From contig JAJPOQ010000080.1 of the NCBI GenBank assembly GCA_021232515.1, forward strand, positions 1 through 64,000: a stretch of 64,000 bases of DNA, in the 5' to 3' direction. The notes below the pieces were generated by a model. The model was not told the DNA's origin, searched no databases, and worked only from the letters and a program-made list of their open reading frames with translations. The DNA is from Lentisphaeraceae bacterium (GTDB lineage Bacteria; Verrucomicrobiota; Lentisphaeria; Lentisphaerales; Lentisphaeraceae). Positions 42,954 to 52,724 of the stretch are shown one piece after another. Each line of letters begins with the position of its first letter. The first letter of the stretch is position 1. The position numbers and the translations under genes are program-made.

Positions 42954-44117
42954 TTACTCTTCAATTGCTAAAAGTTCTTTTTTGATTGACTCGATATTGT
43001 TTAAGCGTGAATTAGCAGATTTTACAACGAGTTTTTTCAAGAGTGGATCAAAAATAGACCCTTTAAATAAGTCTTCCTCTTTGATAGAAAGTATATTCTT
43101 TAAAGTCGCATAAACATCCTTCCCACTGTATGGCGTTTTGCCATAAGCATAGAGATAGATGATCGCTCCAAGTGAAAAATAGTCTGCTTTGTAGCTTATC
43201 TCGTGACTATCTGAAAAACATTCTGGCGCCATGTAGTTTGGAGTACCAAGTAAAGAGCAGTCTTGAGTTAAGTTGGAGTCTGGAGTTAAGACTGTTCCGT
43301 AGTCAATAAGAACTGCCTTTTCATCATTTACGATGATGTTTTGAGGTTTTATATCTCGGTGTATTATTTTGTTCATGTGTAAATGATTGAGTGCATTGGA
43401 AACATTTATCATATAGTTTATGAATCTTTTTAGAGAAAGTTCTTGGAGAACACTAGTTAGTTCTTTACCACCTATAAAAGGCATGACGTAGTAGGGGATG
43501 CCATGTTCGGTCATACCGTAATCGACTACATCTATCATATTGGGATGATTGAGTTGTGATAAAGTAGCAACTTCTCGCTCAAACCTTTTATAACTATTTG
43601 TGTTTGAAATCATTTCATCAGATTTAAGTGCTTTTATGACATAACTGCGGTTGTCTTCAAACTTACCGGCGAGAAAAACCATACTGGCATATGTTTCAGA
43701 AATGAGTTCAGTTAAATAATAACTTTCAATGATGTAACCACGGTTCCATGGTTTAGCACAATCACATAGGTCCCAAAGCTTTTTAAGGAGTGACTCAGCT
43801 TCAATAGGTTTACTTATATAGTCAGCTGCACCAGTTTTCATACATTGAACGGCAGAGTCAGCACGAGGTTCACCAGTCATAATTATCACTGGTATGTTTA
43901 GTCTCTTTTCTTTTAAGTTTTCTAAGAGTTTGAGGCCGCCTTCGCCAGGCATGTTTAAGTCAGAGACGATGGCGTTTATTTCTTCCCGCTCAAGTATCTC
44001 AAAAGCACCTTTTACCGTGTCAGATGTGTAGACAATGACTTCATCCTTAAATTGCATAAAAGCTCTTTTAAGAGAACTAAGGATAAACTTTTCGTCATCA
44101 ATTATAAGAACTTTCAT
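42954..44117 (-). CDS. Receiver domain-Ser/Thr protein kinase fusion
   Basis: The 387-residue protein has a receiver domain (about 1-120, with LIIDDEKF, the phospho-acceptor in AIVSDLNMPG and the Lys in YISKP). A kinase domain (about 130-380) has the catalytic loop HRDIKPQNII, DYG in place of DFG, and YMAPECF. Its glycine-rich loop is degenerate. It is the last gene of a minus-strand operon and overlaps the gene before it by 20 bases. Confidence 0.88.
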   Translation of the reverse strand: MKVLIIDDEKFILSSLKRAFMQFKDEVIVYTSDTVKGAFEILEREEINAIVSDLNMPGEGGLKLLENLKEKRLNIPVIIMTGEPRADSAVQCMKTGAADYISKPIEAESLLKKLWDLCDCAKPWNRGYIIESYYLTELISETYASMVFLAGKFEDNRSYVIKALKSDEMISNTNSYKRFEREVATLSQLNHPNMIDVVDYGMTEHGIPYYVMPFIGGKELTSVLQELSLKRFINYMINVSNALNHLHMNKIIHRDIKPQNIIVNDEKAVLIDYGTVLTPDSNLTQDCSLLGTPNYMAPECFSDSHEISYKADYFSLGAIIYLYAYGKTPYSGKDVYATLKNILSIKEEDLFKGSIFDPLLKKLVVKSANSRLNNIESIKKELLAIEE

Positions 44118-45150
44118 CTTCGTAAAACCCTTTTTTAACTTTCTCGACTTTCTTTTTGTTAAATTTACTCATAACAAACTCTTCATGAGATGAGTCTTTA
44201 ATAAAGGCTGCAAAAGCCAGATAATTTATATATTTATTATTGTAGGGACACTTCTCAGGTTCAGTCGAGTAGTAGACCGTATCACAGATTTCCTTATCCA
44301 TCATTAGAAGGTGCATGATCAGCGCTATCGTTGCATTATTTTGTTTCTCTGAAATGATGAAGTCATAGTTTGAAAACAGGTGCATGAAGTTAATGATAAA
44401 TGTCATGTCCATGTGGACAGAGTTGTCATAGACTTTAGATGCCATGAGATGATTAATTAATATCTTTTGATAGAATTGTTTATTGTTAAATTTCTCAAAG
44501 ATTGAGAAGATATTTAAGTACTTAATGATGTCGATTATGCTGTTTGAACCTAGGTATTCGACAGCTTCTTTAAGCTTTACGATTTTGCGTGCGAAACCAA
44601 AAGTGTAAGAATTGACAAAGCTCATGATTTTTGTCGCCAAATTCATGTCTTCGTTGATGTAGTTACAAAGTACGTCGATACTAAAGTTGTCGTCTTTGAG
44701 CATCTTGGTGATTTTATTGAGGTTTTCAGGGTATGATTTGAGTTTTACATCTTCATAAAAGTAGGTGAATAGGTCCTCACTATAACTGCTTTTGTAGTTT
44801 AGAACTTGTTCAATCCACGAGAGTATCGCTTTGGCGTCACAAGGTTTTGAAATATTTGCATGAGTTTGCCCATTATCATTAAATTTATCGAGTTCATTCA
44901 AGTTAGAGGATAAGGTGACCCTGACAATACGGGGGTCATATGTGATCATTTCTTCAAAAAAGACTTTAGACTCGACCCCGGAAAGGTTTGTATCAGAAAG
45001 AACTATAGAGATGTTATTTTCTAATATATACGTGAAGGCATCTTCTGAGTTGTTTATGCAATGAATATCAAATGCAAACTTGCCAACTTTGTGTGTTCTT
45101 TTAAAACTACTTAAGATGCTTTTGTCGTTATCTATGAAGAGTACACTCAT
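44098..45150 (-). CDS. Receiver domain-HDOD response regulator
   Basis: The 350-residue protein has a receiver domain (about 1-118) with LFIDNDKSI, the phospho-acceptor in IVLSDTNLSG and the Lys in ISKPCD. It is followed by an HDOD-like domain (about 140-290, NEDMNLATKIMSFVNSYTF and VEYLGSNSIIDIIKYL). HDOD domains are catalytically inactive HD relatives used in regulation. It overlaps its neighbours by 4 and 20 bases. Confidence 0.82.
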   Translation of the reverse strand: MSVLFIDNDKSILSSFKRTHKVGKFAFDIHCINNSEDAFTYILENNISIVLSDTNLSGVESKVFFEEMITYDPRIVRVTLSSNLNELDKFNDNGQTHANISKPCDAKAILSWIEQVLNYKSSYSEDLFTYFYEDVKLKSYPENLNKITKMLKDDNFSIDVLCNYINEDMNLATKIMSFVNSYTFGFARKIVKLKEAVEYLGSNSIIDIIKYLNIFSIFEKFNNKQFYQKILINHLMASKVYDNSVHMDMTFIINFMHLFSNYDFIISEKQNNATIALIMHLLMMDKEICDTVYYSTEPEKCPYNNKYINYLAFAAFIKDSSHEEFVMSKFNKKKVEKVKKGFYEDESSYN

Positions 45151-46259
45151 GTACTAACCTCTTGATTGACTATAACAACTCCACTAACAAGTCCTTTAAT
45201 GAGAAAACGCATTATGTCGTTTAGTTTCTTTTCTGTTATGACTTCACCAGGCTTAATTAAGGTCATTCCAGATGAAGTAGATATTCTTTGTAGAACTGTC
45301 ATGCCGGGTTCAAGCTCTTCAAGAGGTATTTCTTTTTCAATTACTTTTGCCGAGCTATTAGTAGAATTATTTGTATCTGGTTCTTCCTCAGGAAGAATGT
45401 CTTGCCAAGGTAGGATTTTATTATCAAACATTTCTAACATTTTCTTTTCACGAGAAGTATCGTGCTGCCAGTATGTATCAAATAGGCAGTATTTTATGAG
45501 ACTTGGGCTGTCATCGATAGTCTTGATGATTTTATTTGATTTGCAAAGCATGATAAGCTGTTCGAGTACATGTGTGATTTTAGCAAATATAGGAATTCTT
45601 CCTAGGCTTTGAGCCGATTTTTCAAGAACTTTAATTAAAGTTTCTGGTTTCATCAGATTGTCGTAGTTATAGACCCTTTCATGGATAGCACAGTGAAACA
45701 TTAGAAGAATGCTGACTTCGAGTTCCCATTGGTTTTTTATTCCTAAACGGTCGGAAAGATTTTTTGCTTTTTTCGCGACTAAAAATGTTTGTTGGGTTAT
45801 TTCTGGAGCAACATGGTTTAGCATGTCGAGAAGTATGTAGATGACGCCTTTGGCAGTGTGGTCAAATTTTTGTTTTTCAGAGATACTTTTTTGATAGATT
45901 TTTATAGCATCATCAATTGTCTTAGTCAGTAACTCGTTATCGCAAGGTTTTTTAAGGAACTTGTATATCTCAGCATTATTTATAGCTTTAACTGTTTGGT
46001 CCATACTGCTCTCACCAGAAAGGCAGATTCTGACTGTATTTGGTGACATCGAACGAACCATAGTTAAAAAATCGTCACCGTACATGTATGGCATCTTCAT
46101 ATCAGAGATGATGACGGCAAAGTCATTTTCAGAAATAAGGTCTAAGGCAGTCTCTACATCTGATGCAGTGACAAAGTTGTACTTGCCGTGCAGAGTTCTT
46201 TTTAGTCCTTTAAGCAGATTTACATCGTCATCAACGATTATTAAGTCTAGTGCACTCAT
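45147..46259 (-). CDS. Response regulator with degenerate HD-type output
   Basis: The 370-residue protein has a receiver domain (about 1-120, LIIVDDDVNLLKG, phospho-acceptor in AVIISDMKMP, KKPCDNE). It continues with a helical region like the HD domain of RpfG-family regulators (TFLVAKKAKNLSDRLG and ELEVSILLMFHCAI) but without the His-Asp metal pair, so it is unlikely to cleave cyclic-di-GMP. The C-terminus (LEELEPGMTVLQRI and LIKPGEVITEKKL) matches the module that follows HD domains in such regulators. Confidence 0.78.
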   Translation of the reverse strand: MSALDLIIVDDDVNLLKGLKRTLHGKYNFVTASDVETALDLISENDFAVIISDMKMPYMYGDDFLTMVRSMSPNTVRICLSGESSMDQTVKAINNAEIYKFLKKPCDNELLTKTIDDAIKIYQKSISEKQKFDHTAKGVIYILLDMLNHVAPEITQQTFLVAKKAKNLSDRLGIKNQWELEVSILLMFHCAIHERVYNYDNLMKPETLIKVLEKSAQSLGRIPIFAKITHVLEQLIMLCKSNKIIKTIDDSPSLIKYCLFDTYWQHDTSREKKMLEMFDNKILPWQDILPEEEPDTNNSTNSSAKVIEKEIPLEELEPGMTVLQRISTSSGMTLIKPGEVITEKKLNDIMRFLIKGLVSGVVIVNQEVST

Positions 46260-47512
46260 GAAAGTTCCTTCGAAATCTTAAGGACAAAAGTGAGCCCATC
46301 AGTAGAGTTCTCTTTTATTATGATTTTTCCTTCATGTTTCTTTTCGATAATAGCTTTACTTATGGCAAGACCTTGGCCAGTACCTTTGCCTATCTCTTTT
46401 GTGGTAAAGAAGGGATCATAAATTTTTTGAACGAGTTCCTCTGGTATACCACTACCATTATCTTGAATTTGAATACAGAAATACTTTTCTTCGTGAAAAG
46501 AAGAAATCGAGATCTTCCCATCCATTGAATTTTCAAACTTAGCTTTGATCGAGTGAGCGCTATTCACAATCATATTTATAATTACCTGACTGAGCTCGTT
46601 GAGGTAAGCACTTATCGTTTGGTTTTCATCAAAGTCAACATCGATATTTGAGCAGTATTTCCACTCGCTTTTGGTAAGAGCGATGCAATTGCTGACTAGT
46701 TTTTCAATATTGCCGGTTTGAAGTTTGTCTTGTCCCGGGTGAGAGATGTCTTTTAGAGAGCTGACGATTTTAGCAATACGGCGCATCCCTTCAATAGATT
46801 CACTTATAGCAGATGGAACTTCTTCTTGGTAAAATGGTAGATCAATTTTACTCAAGTCGTTTAAATTTTCGATTATCTCAGTAAAGCCAGTTTGTAGAAA
46901 ATTCAGATTATCACTGACAAACTGGATTGGGGTGTTTATCTCGTGAGCAACACCTGCAGCTAATTGACCGATGGCTTCAAATTTTTGATTCTCAAAGGTT
47001 CTTGATTGTTCAATCAAGTTAGAGTTTGCTTGATCTTTTTCGATTTGTACAGCTTCGAGTTCGTTACTGAGGTCTGTTTTCCTTTCATCGTAGTGCAAAT
47101 AAATAAATACGGGTTGATGAATGTTTTTATCAATGAGCTTAGTACAATGAATATTCACAGCAGATTCAAAGTATGGAGAGAGAAAGGACTTCGGTAGGCC
47201 TATAGTTACGTTCTTCATGACTTCAAAGTTATAGGTTTGATCGTTTAGCGAAAGGTTTAGTATCTCATGGAAATAAGATTGGGATAAGAGCCTATTATCA
47301 TTTCCAAGAGCAGTGTGGTACTTTTCAAATGCTTCAATTGGCATGGCTAAGGTCATGAAACCTGTATAGTGACCATAGAAAGGAATTTGGAATATTTGCA
47401 TATTCTCTTCTTCTAACGAGAATTTTGAGTCGTTAGAGATGTCGTAATTTACGCCAAGCTGTTTAGAAGATTGTACGAAGTTACTCACTAAAAGTTTGAA
47501 AAAGTCTTTCAT
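46256..47512 (-). CDS. Histidine kinase with CheX/CheC-like sensor region
   Basis: The 418-residue protein is soluble. Residues about 1-140 resemble the CheC/CheX-type fold (FQIPFYGHYTGFMTLAM, with a LSQSYFHEILNLSLND segment). A coiled coil leads to the phospho-acceptor His in GQLAAGVAHEINTPIQF, and then the ATPase domain with DNGSGIPEEL and GKGTGQGLAIS. It is the first gene of the operon, coupled by 4-base overlaps to the three regulators, which are its likely targets (inference from gene order). Confidence 0.88.
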   Translation of the reverse strand: MKDFFKLLVSNFVQSSKQLGVNYDISNDSKFSLEEENMQIFQIPFYGHYTGFMTLAMPIEAFEKYHTALGNDNRLLSQSYFHEILNLSLNDQTYNFEVMKNVTIGLPKSFLSPYFESAVNIHCTKLIDKNIHQPVFIYLHYDERKTDLSNELEAVQIEKDQANSNLIEQSRTFENQKFEAIGQLAAGVAHEINTPIQFVSDNLNFLQTGFTEIIENLNDLSKIDLPFYQEEVPSAISESIEGMRRIAKIVSSLKDISHPGQDKLQTGNIEKLVSNCIALTKSEWKYCSNIDVDFDENQTISAYLNELSQVIINMIVNSAHSIKAKFENSMDGKISISSFHEEKYFCIQIQDNGSGIPEELVQKIYDPFFTTKEIGKGTGQGLAISKAIIEKKHEGKIIIKENSTDGLTFVLKISKELS

Positions 47513-48052
47513 TACCCTGCCTTTGTATCCAACTTATTTGATACAACTCATGAAATATGCCAGGCTAGAGTGAAAGGTTGTTTAAAGAAAACTTTTAGTT
47601 TCTACATATATGGTTGTAATAGATTTGAACTTTTCATGGGCAAATTGCTTCATCAGTAGATTCGAAAAGATGGCTTGAAAGGTTTTGTTGGGTAAAGAGT
47701 CGGTAATGAACGTGCCATTATTCTAAATGATTATTAGCCATGAGTACATCACTCATATCACCAACCTTTTTATAAGCCCATATTTGAAAACACTTTAATA
47801 CTATTTTATGGTAAGTGGTATAAAGAATCAATATTTCTCTAATCAATGCTTCAAACATCATGATTTTGTAATTGCTTAATGTGTTGGAGAATTGTTCTTA
47901 AAAAATTCATTGACTGAATTTTTACTTGCAAACCTTGATTCTGTAATCTACATGCCGTACGTTTACGCTTAAATTCATCCATTGAATTTGTGTGTGTACG
48001 TGTGGTGACTTGAAGATCAATTGTGTGAAATTAGATAAAGGTTACTTCGAAT
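47513..48052. other. 540-bp divergent intergenic region without a gene
   Basis: This gap separates the start of the histidine-kinase operon (minus) from the start of the PSD1 gene (plus), so it must hold at least two promoters. It is AT-rich. I see no clear consensus promoter, RNA gene or strong inverted repeat. A minus-strand frame of 47 codons (47718-47861) exists but has no recognisable similarity or good ribosome site. AAAGG at about 48037 serves the PSD1 start. Confidence 0.5.
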
Positions 48053-51000
48053 ATGCGTTTAAATCGTGTAGCGTTTTTTCTGTTAACTTTAGGCTGCTTT
48101 AGCAGTGGGAACAGTGCAGAAAAAATAAATTTTAATAGGGATATACGCCCTATATTGTCAGACAAGTGCTTTCATTGTCATGGTCCAGATGAACATGACA
48201 GAAAAGGCCATCTTCGTTTAGATGTGCCTCATGGAGAGGATGGTGCCTTCCGTGAACGAAAAGGTTCGTTTGCTATAAAAGCTATGGATCCATCTAAAAG
48301 TGAGATTTGGAATAGAATAATAACAGATGACGAAGATGACGTCATGCCACCCACAGATTCAACTAAAAAGCCACTTACTAAAAAAGAAAAAGAGCTTGTG
48401 AAACAATGGATCGAGCAAGGTGCAGAGTGGCAAGGTCATTGGTCATTTAACTCAATCCAAAAGCCAAGTTTACCAAAGGTCCCAAACAAGTTTTGGGCTA
48501 AGACTGAGATTGACCACTTTGTGCTTAAACAACTAGAAGAAAATAAGCTTGCCCCGACAGAAGAAGCACCTAGACATAAGCTTATTCGTCGTGCTTATCT
48601 CGATCTTATCGGCCTGAATCCGACTCCAGCGGAAGTCAGAGCTTTTGAAAGTGACAAGTCACCGAATGCTTATGAGAAGGTCATTGATCGTTTACTCGCG
48701 GACAAACGTTATGGCGAAAGAATGGCCATGAAGTGGCTCGACTTAGCTCGTTATGGCGACACAAGTGTTTATCACGCCGACGGACCAAGAACTATGTGGC
48801 CATGGCGTAATTGGGTTATCGATGCTTACAATAATAACAAGCCTTTTGACGAATTTTCAATTGAACAATTAGCTGGTGACCATATCCCAAATGCAACAAC
48901 ATCTCAGAAGATGGCAACTGCTTTTTTAAGGAATAATGGTACTACAGATGAAGGCGGTGCTTTCGATGAAGAGTACAGAGTAGAATACACCGTTGACCGA
49001 CTAGCTATGACTTCGGCAGTTTGGTTGGGATTAACGATGGAGTGTGCTCAGTGCCACGACCATAAATACGATCCTATTTCTCAAAAAGAATTTTTCCAAA
49101 AGTACGCGTTTTTCAATGTCTCGGCAGATAAAGGCATGCAGACTCGAAAAGGAAATGCAGAACCTAAGATGCTTGTTCCTCCTTCAGCAGAAGATAAGCA
49201 GGAAATAAAGGCTTATGAAGCATTGATCGCTAAGCATAATATTGAAATAAACGATCACAAAAAAGCCAATCTTTCAAAAGCTAAATCATGGATCGATGAA
49301 CACTTAAAGAAACATGGTCATGCTAGCACTGTTGAAGGGCTGGTTCACCATTTTCCTCTTGATGAAACGAATGGAAAAGAAATAGCAGACTCGATAAATC
49401 CTAAAGCTGTTCTTAAAGTTCAAGGACGTTTGAGAAAATCAGCGCGTGGTAAAGATAAAGAACCTGCAGTGAAACTTGAAGGAAATGACAATTACTTCTC
49501 TAAAACTGTTGGTGAAAAGATCGATAACACTTCTCACTTTAGTTATGGCGGTTGGGTTAAGCTAGATGACGTGAACGGCTTTAAAGCGATTTTGGCCAGA
49601 ATGGATTCAAATAACGGCTACCGCGGTTTCGATTTATTTACTTCAAAAGGCAAGTTTGGTATTCACCTTATTAATAAATGGCCAGCGAATGCTCTTAAAG
49701 TTGAGTCTAAAGCAAAGCTTAAAAATAAGACTTGGCACCATGTCTACGCTACTTATGATGGTACAAATAAACCATCAGGAGTTAAGCTTTACTTAGATGG
49801 CAAAGAAGTAGAGTTCGATGTTAAAATGGATACTTTGACAGAGACTGCTATAACAAAAACACCATTCAGAATTGGTCGCCGTGAAGTTGGTGCAAACTTT
49901 TCTGGTTATTTAGATGACATACGTATCTATAACAGAGTTCTCGCGAAAACTGATATAGAATTGATCATGAAACAAGATTCTGCATCGGTGATGTTCTCTA
50001 AAGCAGCCCATGGTTCTTCAGCAATTGATCGTGACTACCTAACGAATTACTATTTCACAAAGTACGACAAGGCTTATGCTGGCATTCAGAAAAAAGTTGA
50101 TGGTTTAAATGCAAACATAGAGTCGATCACTAAACGAGATCTGATGATTATGGCGGACCAAAAAGTTCCTCGTAAGACTTATGTCTTGAATAGAGGTTCT
50201 TATGATCAACCTATGAAAAACAGAGAAGTTCACATGAATACACCGGCGATATTACCGCCGATGACAGAAGAAATGCCTAAGAACCGCCTTGGATTAGCTA
50301 AGTGGATTATGTCAGATGAAAACCCACTTACAGCGCGTGTCACAGTCAACCGTTATTGGTCTATGCTTTTTGGTAAAGGTCTTGTGACGACTCCTGCAGA
50401 CTTTGGTTCTCAGGGAACGTGGCCAAGTCATGTTGGCTTACTTGACTATATGGCGGCAGATTTCAGAGAAAGCGGTTGGAACGTAAAGCGCATGTTGAAA
50501 AAGATAATGATGTCGGCAACATACCGTCAAGATTCTGTGGTAACTCGCGAACTGTACTCTAAGGACGCAAGGAACACACTTTTGGCTCGTGGGCCAAGAT
50601 TTAGACTTGAAGGTGAATTCATTCGTGATAACGCGTTGTTTGTCAGTGGTCTTTTAAATCCTAAGATTGGTGGTGCTAGTACTAAGCCTTATCAGCCTGA
50701 TGGACTATGGCAAGAAGTAAGTCTTGGCGGCAAGTTGAAGTTTAAAAGAGACTCTGGCGATAAGCTTTATCGTCGTAGTATGTACATCTACTGGAAGCGT
50801 TCATCTCCTCATCCTGGGATGACTACTTTCGACGCGACGACTAGAGAGAAGTGTACGGTTGAGCGTTCTAGAACAAATACACCACTACAAGCATTGGTTA
50901 CTTTAAATGATGAACAGTTTGTTGAAGCGTCACGTTTCTTTGCAGAGAGAATTATCCGTGAAGGCGGTAACTCAATTGGCGAAAAAGTTGATTGGGGCTT

Positions 51001-51226
51001 CTCACAAGTTACAGCTCACAAGCCGGACTCGAAAGTTCGTCAGAAACTTGAAGCTTTCTACAAAGATCAATTAAAGTTCTTCAGTGCGAATCCACAAAAT
51101 GCTCAAGAGTTCTTATCGATTGGCGAAAAGAAAAGAGATGATTCTCTAAATCTTGCCGAGCACGCAGCCTGGGCTGTTGTTGCTAAGTTGATGCTGAATA
51201 TGGACGAGACAATTACTAAGGAATAG
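48053..51226 (+). CDS. PSC1/DUF1549/LamG/DUF1553 cytochrome-like protein
   Basis: The 1057-residue secreted protein is of the Planctomycete cytochrome type. After a signal peptide (about 1-22) comes a heme-c domain with CFHCH (Cys39, Cys42, His43). Then follow the DUF1549 domain (about 150-360, with LIRRAYLDLIGLNPTP and YGERMAMKWLDLARYGD), a LamG-like concanavalin domain (about 420-630, with LVHHFPLDETNGKEIADS and FRIGRREVG), and DUF1553 (about 740-1040, with NRYWSMLFGKGLV and RTNTPLQALVTLND). These proteins pair with DUF1501 partners and occur near sulfatases; their biochemical role is unproven, but a redox or carbohydrate-linked function is often proposed. Confidence 0.93.
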   Translation: MRLNRVAFFLLTLGCFSSGNSAEKINFNRDIRPILSDKCFHCHGPDEHDRKGHLRLDVPHGEDGAFRERKGSFAIKAMDPSKSEIWNRIITDDEDDVMPPTDSTKKPLTKKEKELVKQWIEQGAEWQGHWSFNSIQKPSLPKVPNKFWAKTEIDHFVLKQLEENKLAPTEEAPRHKLIRRAYLDLIGLNPTPAEVRAFESDKSPNAYEKVIDRLLADKRYGERMAMKWLDLARYGDTSVYHADGPRTMWPWRNWVIDAYNNNKPFDEFSIEQLAGDHIPNATTSQKMATAFLRNNGTTDEGGAFDEEYRVEYTVDRLAMTSAVWLGLTMECAQCHDHKYDPISQKEFFQKYAFFNVSADKGMQTRKGNAEPKMLVPPSAEDKQEIKAYEALIAKHNIEINDHKKANLSKAKSWIDEHLKKHGHASTVEGLVHHFPLDETNGKEIADSINPKAVLKVQGRLRKSARGKDKEPAVKLEGNDNYFSKTVGEKIDNTSHFSYGGWVKLDDVNGFKAILARMDSNNGYRGFDLFTSKGKFGIHLINKWPANALKVESKAKLKNKTWHHVYATYDGTNKPSGVKLYLDGKEVEFDVKMDTLTETAITKTPFRIGRREVGANFSGYLDDIRIYNRVLAKTDIELIMKQDSASVMFSKAAHGSSAIDRDYLTNYYFTKYDKAYAGIQKKVDGLNANIESITKRDLMIMADQKVPRKTYVLNRGSYDQPMKNREVHMNTPAILPPMTEEMPKNRLGLAKWIMSDENPLTARVTVNRYWSMLFGKGLVTTPADFGSQGTWPSHVGLLDYMAADFRESGWNVKRMLKKIMMSATYRQDSVVTRELYSKDARNTLLARGPRFRLEGEFIRDNALFVSGLLNPKIGGASTKPYQPDGLWQEVSLGGKLKFKRDSGDKLYRRSMYIYWKRSSPHPGMTTFDATTREKCTVERSRTNTPLQALVTLNDEQFVEASRFFAERIIREGGNSIGEKVDWGFSQVTAHKPDSKVRQKLEAFYKDQLKFFSANPQNAQEFLSIGEKKRDDSLNLAEHAAWAVVAKLMLNMDETITKE

Positions 51227-51235
51227 GAACTGATT

Positions 51236-52669
51236 ATGAATATTGATAATAATTTTATGGCAAATCGCCGCTCAGTTCTTAAGGGCGGTATTGGTTTAGG
51301 AAGTATGGCTTTAGCTGGTATGATGGGCTCAGAGGCTCAAGCTGCAGGTAAGCCGAATCCGAAAGATTATATGACGATAAAACCTAAAGCGAAGAGAGTT
51401 ATTTATCTCTTTATGGCTGGTGGCCCTTCACATATAGATACATTTGATTATCACCCTGAGATGCGTAAACTGCACGGAACAGAACTCCCGGACTCTGTTC
51501 GAAATGGTCAGCGTTTGACTGGTATGACAAGTGGTCAAAAGTCTTTCCCTTGTGTAGCGCCGATGCATGGTTTTAAAAAGCATGGCGAGATGCAAACATG
51601 GGTTAGTGACCTCATGCCTCATACTGCAAAGATGGTTGATGATCTAACGATCATTAAAAGTATGAATACAGAAGCAGTGAACCATGACCCAGCCATCACT
51701 TACATAAATACTGGTAGTCAGATTGTTGGCCACCCGAGTCTTGGTTCATGGTTGAGCTACGGCATGGGTAGTGAAAATAAAGATTTACCTTCTTATGTAA
51801 CGATGATTTCAAAAGGTGTAGGTCAAACACAAGCACTCTATTCGCGCCTTTGGGGTAGTGGTGCTCTTTCTGCAAAGCATGCAGGAGTTAATTTTCGCAG
51901 TGGTAAAAATGCAGTGCTGTATCTCGAAAACCCTAAAGGGATTACTCGTGGGAATCGCCGAAAAATGCTCGATGTCTTGGGAGATGTGAATCGCAGTCAC
52001 TATCAAAATGTTAGAGACCCTGAGATAGAAGCGCGTATTTCTCAATATGAAATGGCTTATAGAATGCAGTCATCTGTTCCAGATACACTGGATCTAGATA
52101 ACGAGCCACAACATGTGTTAGACATGTATGGACCAGATGTCCTGAAACCAAATACATTCGCGAATAACTGTATCCGTGCCCGTAAGATGGCCGAGTCAGG
52201 CGTTCGCTATATTCAACTGTTTCATAGAGCTTGGGACCACCATGGTAACCTTCCTAAAGGTATGAGAAGTCAGTGTAAGATGACGGACCAACCATGTTAT
52301 GCTTTGATTCAAGACCTTAAGCAACGTGGTTTGCTTGAAGATACTCTTGTTGTTTGGGGCGGTGAGTTTGGCCGTACAATTTACTCTCAAGGTACTTTGA
52401 CTAAAGATAATCACGGTCGTGACCATCACGGTAGAGCATTTACTTACTGGATGGCCGGTGGCGGTGTTAAGAAAGGTTTTGAGTATGGTAAGACAGATGA
52501 GTACTCTTACAACATCCTTGAAAACCCTGTTCATATCGTCGATTTAAGTGCGACTATTATGCACTTGCTTGGTATTGACCACGAACGATTAAGTATTAAG
52601 CATCAAGGTTTGGACTTGAGGATGACTGGAGTTGAACCTCGTAAGGTGATTAAAGACATCATTGCCTGA
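51236..52669 (+). CDS. Tat-exported DUF1501 (sulfatase-like) protein
   Basis: The 477-residue protein has a Tat signal ([18 protein letters not shown], twin Arg at 11-12) ending near AQAAGK, then a DUF1501 domain of the alkaline-phosphatase/sulfatase superfamily: [18 protein letters not shown], then [24 protein letters not shown] and [18 protein letters not shown]. It lacks the CxPxR motif, so it is not a formylglycine sulfatase. It starts 9 bases after its PSD1 partner. Translation may start at Met1 or at Met8, which also keeps the Tat motif. Confidence 0.93.
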   Translation: MNIDNNFMANRRSVLKGGIGLGSMALAGMMGSEAQAAGKPNPKDYMTIKPKAKRVIYLFMAGGPSHIDTFDYHPEMRKLHGTELPDSVRNGQRLTGMTSGQKSFPCVAPMHGFKKHGEMQTWVSDLMPHTAKMVDDLTIIKSMNTEAVNHDPAITYINTGSQIVGHPSLGSWLSYGMGSENKDLPSYVTMISKGVGQTQALYSRLWGSGALSAKHAGVNFRSGKNAVLYLENPKGITRGNRRKMLDVLGDVNRSHYQNVRDPEIEARISQYEMAYRMQSSVPDTLDLDNEPQHVLDMYGPDVLKPNTFANNCIRARKMAESGVRYIQLFHRAWDHHGNLPKGMRSQCKMTDQPCYALIQDLKQRGLLEDTLVVWGGEFGRTIYSQGTLTKDNHGRDHHGRAFTYWMAGGGVKKGFEYGKTDEYSYNILENPVHIVDLSATIMHLLGIDHERLSIKHQGLDLRMTGVEPRKVIKDIIA

Positions 52670-52690
52670 CGCTTTATAGACATTTACTTA

Positions 52691-52719
52691 AAAGGCCTCT
52701 CATCCCGAGAGGCCTTTTT
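52691..52719 (+). terminator. Intrinsic terminator of the PSD1-DUF1501 operon
   Basis: AAAGGCCTCTC (52691-52701) and GAGAGGCCTTT (52707-52717) form a perfect 11-bp stem around a 5-base loop, followed by a short T run. The group II intron begins 5 bases after the T run and its exon-binding site pairs with the edge of this terminator. Confidence 0.9.
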
Positions 52720-52724
52720 GGGTT

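Noticed and set aside
47718-47861. 47-codon minus-strand frame in the gap before the PSD1 gene
   Set aside because: No recognisable similarity, no clear ribosome site, and the length is expected by chance in AT-rich DNA.
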